Positions 60,267 through 64,000 of a stretch of 64,000 nucleotides of DNA are shown in pieces (positions within the stretch are counted from its first letter, which is position 1; each line of letters starts with the position of its first letter). Both the position numbers and the translations under genes were made by a program. Under the pieces are notes generated by a model, which worked only from the letters and a program-made list of their open reading frames with translations, did not search any database and had not been told where the DNA came from. This stretch comes from Chitinophagales bacterium (GTDB lineage Bacteria; Bacteroidota; Bacteroidia; Chitinophagales; Chitinophagaceae), in the NCBI GenBank assembly GCA_026936105.1, contig JAIXKI010000031.1:62001-126000 (forward strand), in the 5' to 3' direction.

Positions 60267-62228
60267 TTGACCGACATTCATCAAATACTGAGACATTACT
60301 GGGGATTCAATTCTTTCCGGCCTTTGCAAAAGGAAGTCATTGAATCCGTAATGCAGGGAAACGACACATTGACCCTGATGCCCACAGGCGGAGGCAAATC
60401 TCTTTGCTACCAGGTCCCTGCACTGGCAAAAGAAGGAATGTGTCTTGTTGTATCACCTCTTATTGCATTAATGAAAGACCAGGTGGAGAACATCCGAAAA
60501 AAAGGGATCACGGCATTCGCCATTTTTTCAGGGATGAAAAGAAAAGAGATCGTGAATGCTTTAAAGGTATCTGCAAACAGCAACTGTAAATTCCTTTATG
60601 TATCACCCGAACGGTTGGAAACAGCATTGTTCAGGGAATATCTCCCCGGAATGGATATTAACCTTATTGCTGTTGATGAAGCGCATTGCATCTCACAATG
60701 GGGATATGATTTCCGCCCTTCCTATTTAAAAATTGCAACCATAAGAGAAGAGTTGCCGGACATTCCCATCCTGGCTTTAACTGCATCTGCAACTCCTGAA
60801 GTGCAGAAAGATATTTGCGAGAAACTTCAATTCAGAAACGTTTCAAAGATTCCGGCTGCAACGCCTGCAATACCCGGCAGGAAGGATTCGCCTTCACCTA
60901 AAATATTCCGTCAATCTTTTGAGCGGCCCAATCTTTTATACAGTGCATTCAGAGTGGATTCCAAGATCAACAAGATCATTGAGATCCTCACTAAAGTAGC
61001 AGGCAGTTCCATCATTTATTGTAAAAGCAGGAGGCGAACCAGAGAGATCAGCGAGCTGCTGCAATTGCAGAATATCTCTTCTGACTTCTATCATGCAGGA
61101 TTGATACAGGATGAACGGAACCGGAAGCAGGAAGACTGGATCAATAATAAAACCAGGGTGATCGTTTGCACCAATGCATTCGGAATGGGCATTGACAAAC
61201 CTGATGTACGGACCGTGATCCATGCCGATGCGCCTGATTGCCTGGAAAACTATTACCAGGAAGCAGGCCGGGCCGGAAGAGACGGGAGAAAAGCTTTTGC
61301 CGTTCTTTTATATGATGAAAACGATCTTCAGGAACTGGAAGCGCTGACGGAACAACGGTATCCCTCTTTTGAGGATATAAAAAATGTGTACCAGGCTGTT
61401 TCCAATTATTTGCAGATCCCGGCGGGAAGCGGCGAAGGCGAGTCTTATAATTTTGACATTGCCGACTTCATCAAAAAATTCAAACTGAACAGCCACACTG
61501 TTCTTTATTCATTGAAAGCGCTGGAACAGGATGGCTGGCTGGCATTCAATGAACAGGTCTTTATTCCTTCCACTGTTCAATTCATCGCAGGCAAGGCGGA
61601 GCTGAATGAATTTGAAAAAATACATTCTGAACTTGATATTGCGATCAAATCACTTTTGAGAGCTTATGAAGGAATCTTTGATCAGGAAGTTCCCATCTCG
61701 GAATGGGTGCTGACCGGGCTTATGAAAAAAAACACGGAAGAGGTGAAAGAGCAATTAAAACAACTTCACCGCTATGGCATTATCTTATACCGCCCCCAAA
61801 AAGACAGCCCGCAGTTATTCCTTCTACGTAATCGTATTAAAACCGAAGACCTCACCATCAATATGTCCGCATACAACCTGAGAAAAGAAAATTTCAGGTT
61901 GCGTTGTAAAGAAATGATCCGTTATATAAACGAGAAAGCGGACTGCCGAAGTCAAATGATCGCTTCCTATTTCGGTGACCATTCCCTGAACCGCTGTGGT
62001 GTTTGCGATAATTGCCTGCGGTTAAGGTCGGTCCAGCTAAGCAAAGAAGAATTTGAAATGATCAATCATCAAATCATCAGCACGATCAGCCCCGGGCCTT
62101 TGCACACCAAAGATCTTTTACTGCGGCTTAATGGAATCAAAAAAGAAAAAGCCTGGAAAGTGATCGAATTCCTCCAGGCTGAAAGTAAAATAAAGATGGA
62201 TAAGGATGGATTTGTGAGTGTTCAATGA
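60267..62228 (+). CDS. recQ: RecQ-family ATP-dependent DNA helicase
   Basis: A 653-residue 3'-5' helicase of recombination and repair. Motifs: FRPLQKEVIESVMQGNDTL (motif 0), LMPTGGGKSLCYQVPAL (I), VSPLIALMKDQV (Ia), AVDEAHCISQWGYDFRPSY (II, DEAH), LTASAT (III), FYHAGL, TNAFGMGIDKPDVR and YQEAGRAGRDGR (VI). A RecQ zinc site lies at ~550-595 (CKEMIRY...CGVCDNC), then a winged helix. No HRDC domain is present. An insertion rich in Pro/Ser (IPAATPAIPGRKDSPSPK) precedes the second RecA lobe. No ATG fits: the frame starts at TTG 60267 just after TAAGG, only seven bases beyond an AACCTTTG motif (60253-60260), so the message may be leaderless. Confidence 0.93.
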   Translation: MTDIHQILRHYWGFNSFRPLQKEVIESVMQGNDTLTLMPTGGGKSLCYQVPALAKEGMCLVVSPLIALMKDQVENIRKKGITAFAIFSGMKRKEIVNALKVSANSNCKFLYVSPERLETALFREYLPGMDINLIAVDEAHCISQWGYDFRPSYLKIATIREELPDIPILALTASATPEVQKDICEKLQFRNVSKIPAATPAIPGRKDSPSPKIFRQSFERPNLLYSAFRVDSKINKIIEILTKVAGSSIIYCKSRRRTREISELLQLQNISSDFYHAGLIQDERNRKQEDWINNKTRVIVCTNAFGMGIDKPDVRTVIHADAPDCLENYYQEAGRAGRDGRKAFAVLLYDENDLQELEALTEQRYPSFEDIKNVYQAVSNYLQIPAGSGEGESYNFDIADFIKKFKLNSHTVLYSLKALEQDGWLAFNEQVFIPSTVQFIAGKAELNEFEKIHSELDIAIKSLLRAYEGIFDQEVPISEWVLTGLMKKNTEEVKEQLKQLHRYGIILYRPQKDSPQLFLLRNRIKTEDLTINMSAYNLRKENFRLRCKEMIRYINEKADCRSQMIASYFGDHSLNRCGVCDNCLRLRSVQLSKEEFEMINHQIISTISPGPLHTKDLLLRLNGIKKEKAWKVIEFLQAESKIKMDKDGFVSVQ

Positions 62229-62239
62229 ACTCCTGTCAT

Positions 62240-62971
62240 CTATTGAGTTGAATCTGCAGCATTCTGAATATCGCCTTTCAGGCCAATTTCTTCAGGACTC
62301 ACATTATTTTCTTTCATGGCCCTTTTTTCACAAACCTTGCATAGCTGTGAAAGGCCTCTCTGGTCAAATGCCTGTTTGATAGTTGCCTGCGTGACGCCAT
62401 CCCTGTTTTTGATATACTGACAATCCCTGTAGATATGATACACCGTTCCTTCTTTAGCCAAATAAACCAGGTTATTGCCAGGGGTCAGTTTGCTCAATAC
62501 ACTGTCCTGCTGATTAATTTCCTTTGTATATTTTTCAATAGATGGCGGGTTAAAATCAATACCGGTAATACCGGCAATCAATAAGGCTATTATAGCGACC
62601 ACACCGGCAATGCCTTTTGTCTTTTTATCAATGTCTTTGTTCATGAAGATGGCGATCACCAAAGGCAGAAAAGCCAAAACACCAAGGATGGCGCCCAACT
62701 GATTCTGAATAAAAAATTTCGTTTTGTCTTTTTCCGAGGCAGGATCCAGCCGGTTCGCTTTTTTCCACAGTATAGAGCCGGTGACCGCAAGAATAAGAAT
62801 GACCACGATGGCCACGATCAGCCAGGTCAGCGTTTCATTATGTATCAGTTTGAAAATGGCAAAGATCTCACCGGCAATGGCAACCAGCCATGCCAGGATC
62901 GCAAAGAGTCGAAGCTGTTTCGCTTTAGCTTTACTTTCTTCACTTGCTACAAATACTTTTTGTTCAGGCAT
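62240..62971 (-). CDS. Small membrane protein with C-terminal Cys/His motif, unknown function
   Basis: 243 residues. The start MPEQKVFVASEESKAKAKQ at 62971 is preferred to longer forms. Four membrane segments (~23-43, ~49-70, ~93-112, ~122-138) are followed by a soluble tail with VYHIYRDCQYIKN...GLSQLCKVCEKRAMKEN. The order H-x4-C, about 25-30 residues, then C-x2-C resembles short zinc-binding tails found on various bacterial exported or membrane proteins; I cannot name the family. A basic/helical stretch precedes it. Single minus-strand gene with convergent recQ 11 bases away. Confidence 0.7.
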   Translation of the reverse strand: MPEQKVFVASEESKAKAKQLRLFAILAWLVAIAGEIFAIFKLIHNETLTWLIVAIVVILILAVTGSILWKKANRLDPASEKDKTKFFIQNQLGAILGVLAFLPLVIAIFMNKDIDKKTKGIAGVVAIIALLIAGITGIDFNPPSIEKYTKEINQQDSVLSKLTPGNNLVYLAKEGTVYHIYRDCQYIKNRDGVTQATIKQAFDQRGLSQLCKVCEKRAMKENNVSPEEIGLKGDIQNAADSTQ

Positions 62972-63140
62972 GATTAGAATTGTTTTTATTGATGAATGTG
63001 GTGATCCATTTAAAAAAAAGCATGGATCCAACAATGATTCAGGGTATTAAAATAAATAATATTTCAAGACAAACCTTTAAGAGTAAAATTATTTTTCAAA
63101 AAGTACAGCAGATCATTTAACAGAATGCGAATCTGAAAAG

Positions 63141-63168
63141 AAAAACCGGAGACTAAATGCCGGTTTTT
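63141..63168. terminator. Bidirectional intrinsic terminator
   Basis: A perfect 9-bp stem, AAAAACCGG (63141-63149) with CCGGTTTTT (63160-63168). It overlaps the last bases of the HerA-like gene (stop at 63167) and ends its minus-strand transcript. Confidence 0.75.
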
Positions 63169-64000
63169 AAAAAATACTTTTCCTTCCTCTTCCGCCCAGT
63201 CCCAGAACTCCCAGCAGACTCCTAGTAATAACGCTTGCTGCCGTTCTGCCCACCTGCCTGATTACCGTGTTGTCAAAAATACTTTTATCTTTTTTGGGAG
63301 CCCTGGTTGTAGTCTTGGGAAGCTGAGCCCTTTGCTGCTCTTGAATAGTTTCCCCGCTCTTTCTTGCAGCATCCTCAAGTTTTCCGGTCAGGATCTCGTA
63401 AGCGCTTTCGTTATCTATCACCTGGTTGTACTTCTCCCTGATTTTGGATCGGGACACTACCTGATCTATCTCTTCACCAGTCAGGATATCCATCCTGCTT
63501 TTTGGAGGGCAGAGCATACAATGCACCAAAGGTGTAGGGATACCTTTTTCATTTAATATGGTCACCAAAGCTTCACCGATTCCCAGTTGAGTGATCAGGT
63601 CTTCCGTTTTGTAAAATTCAGTTTCAGGATAATTCTCTGCGGTTTGTTTGATCGTCTTCCTGTCTGCAGCAGTGAATGCCCTTAAGGCATGCTGCACCTT
63701 CAATCCCAATTGAGACAACACCGATGCCGGAACATCCATCGGATTCTGTGTACAGAAATAAATACCGATGCCTTTGGAGCGGATCAGTTTCACTATCGTT
63801 TCGATCTGCTGTAATAACACTTTGCTTGCTTCCTGAAAGATCAGATGCGCTTCATCAATAAACATTACCAGTTTGGGCTTATCCAAATCACCTTCTTCAG
63901 GGCAGGTGGCATAAAGTTCTGCCAGCATCTGAAGCATGAAAGTGGAAAACAGTTTGGGCCTGTCCTGAAGGTCCGTAACCCTGATAATGGAGACCATCCC
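63167..64000 (-). CDS. HerA-like (DUF853) ATPase, C-terminal part, cut by the window edge
   Basis: About 276 residues of a longer protein whose N-terminus, including Walker A, lies beyond 64000. Visible: KLVMFIDEAHLIFQ (Walker B with Glu), IETIVKLIRSKGIGIYFCTQNPMDVPASVLSQLGLKVQHALRAFTAADRK (sensor and arginine-finger region of the HerA/FtsK ATPase fold), GEALVTILNEKGIPTPLVHCMLCPP, and a basic C-terminal tail ending GGRGRKSIF. DUF853 proteins are hexameric-helicase-like ATPases of unclear role. No NurA or Mre11-Rad50 partner is in view. Confidence 0.9.
   Translation of the reverse strand, partial: GMVSIIRVTDLQDRPKLFSTFMLQMLAELYATCPEEGDLDKPKLVMFIDEAHLIFQEASKVLLQQIETIVKLIRSKGIGIYFCTQNPMDVPASVLSQLGLKVQHALRAFTAADRKTIKQTAENYPETEFYKTEDLITQLGIGEALVTILNEKGIPTPLVHCMLCPPKSRMDILTGEEIDQVVSRSKIREKYNQVIDNESAYEILTGKLEDAARKSGETIQEQQRAQLPKTTTRAPKKDKSIFDNTVIRQVGRTAASVITRSLLGVLGLGGRGRKSIF

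Overview
The window looks like a chromosomal segment from a Bacteroidota bacterium, probably Chitinophagales/Chitinophagaceae-like. The family-level guess is an inference, because no rRNA is present. Supporting traits are: large secreted proteins ending in type A T9SS sorting domains; gliding genes gldF/gldG; a fused MurF-alanine racemase; an HmuY-type haem locus; a heavy-metal RND pump fused to its TolC-like partner; and repeated promoter motifs of the Bacteroidota type (TTG, 17-20 bases, TAnnTTTG) just upstream of genes. Several of these motifs fix start codons.

Layout. 1-830: a short doubtful ORF, a terminator and a 124-bp tandem repeat. 831-13118: a PQQ-sugar-dehydrogenase-like secreted protein facing an array of three large paralogous T9SS surface proteins, with one truncated paralogue between them. 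13206-19982 (minus strand): lspA, murF-alr, a TerC-type membrane protein, gldG and gldF. 20378-23268: a TPR histidine kinase and its NarL-type response regulator. 23481-27725: exported proteins of mostly unknown function, including an M19-like metallohydrolase, a gene whose signal peptide is broken by a one-base slip in a T-tract, and a decayed gene. 27997-36419: housekeeping genes (mce, rnc, fabF, acpP, a GNAT acetyltransferase, a YcxB-like protein, a DksA-like protein with a histone-like tail, ileS). 36631-40453: haem acquisition (HmuY lipoprotein, TonB receptor, ChaN-like protein). 40456-49919 (minus): a metal-efflux operon made of a Cys-rich AraC regulator, a DUF6660-like Cys-rich small protein, a CzcA-CzcC fusion, CzcB and a P1B-4-type ATPase. 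50095-51502: lpxA overlapping an ABC ATPase gene. 51510-56213 (minus): a TetR/TolC/EmrA/EmrB drug-efflux operon with tandem operator-like palindromes. 56350-64000: alanine dehydrogenase, tsaE, a P-type ATPase homologue with all its catalytic signature residues replaced, recQ, a small membrane protein and a partial HerA-like ATPase.

The strongest candidate for something undescribed is the 701-residue protein at 58119-60224. It keeps the P1B-ATPase fold and an intact CxxC metal-binding domain, but DKTGT is GKTGT, TGE is NGE, CPC is APC and GDGxND is ADGxHD, all in an uninterrupted frame behind its own promoter-like motif. It looks like a membrane pseudoenzyme rather than a random pseudogene. 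Other points of interest are the export-signal-like junction inside the CzcA-CzcC fusion, the cysteine cluster in the AraC regulator of the metal operon, and the tandem TetR operators.

No tRNA, rRNA, CRISPR array, transposase, prophage or replication origin was recognised.
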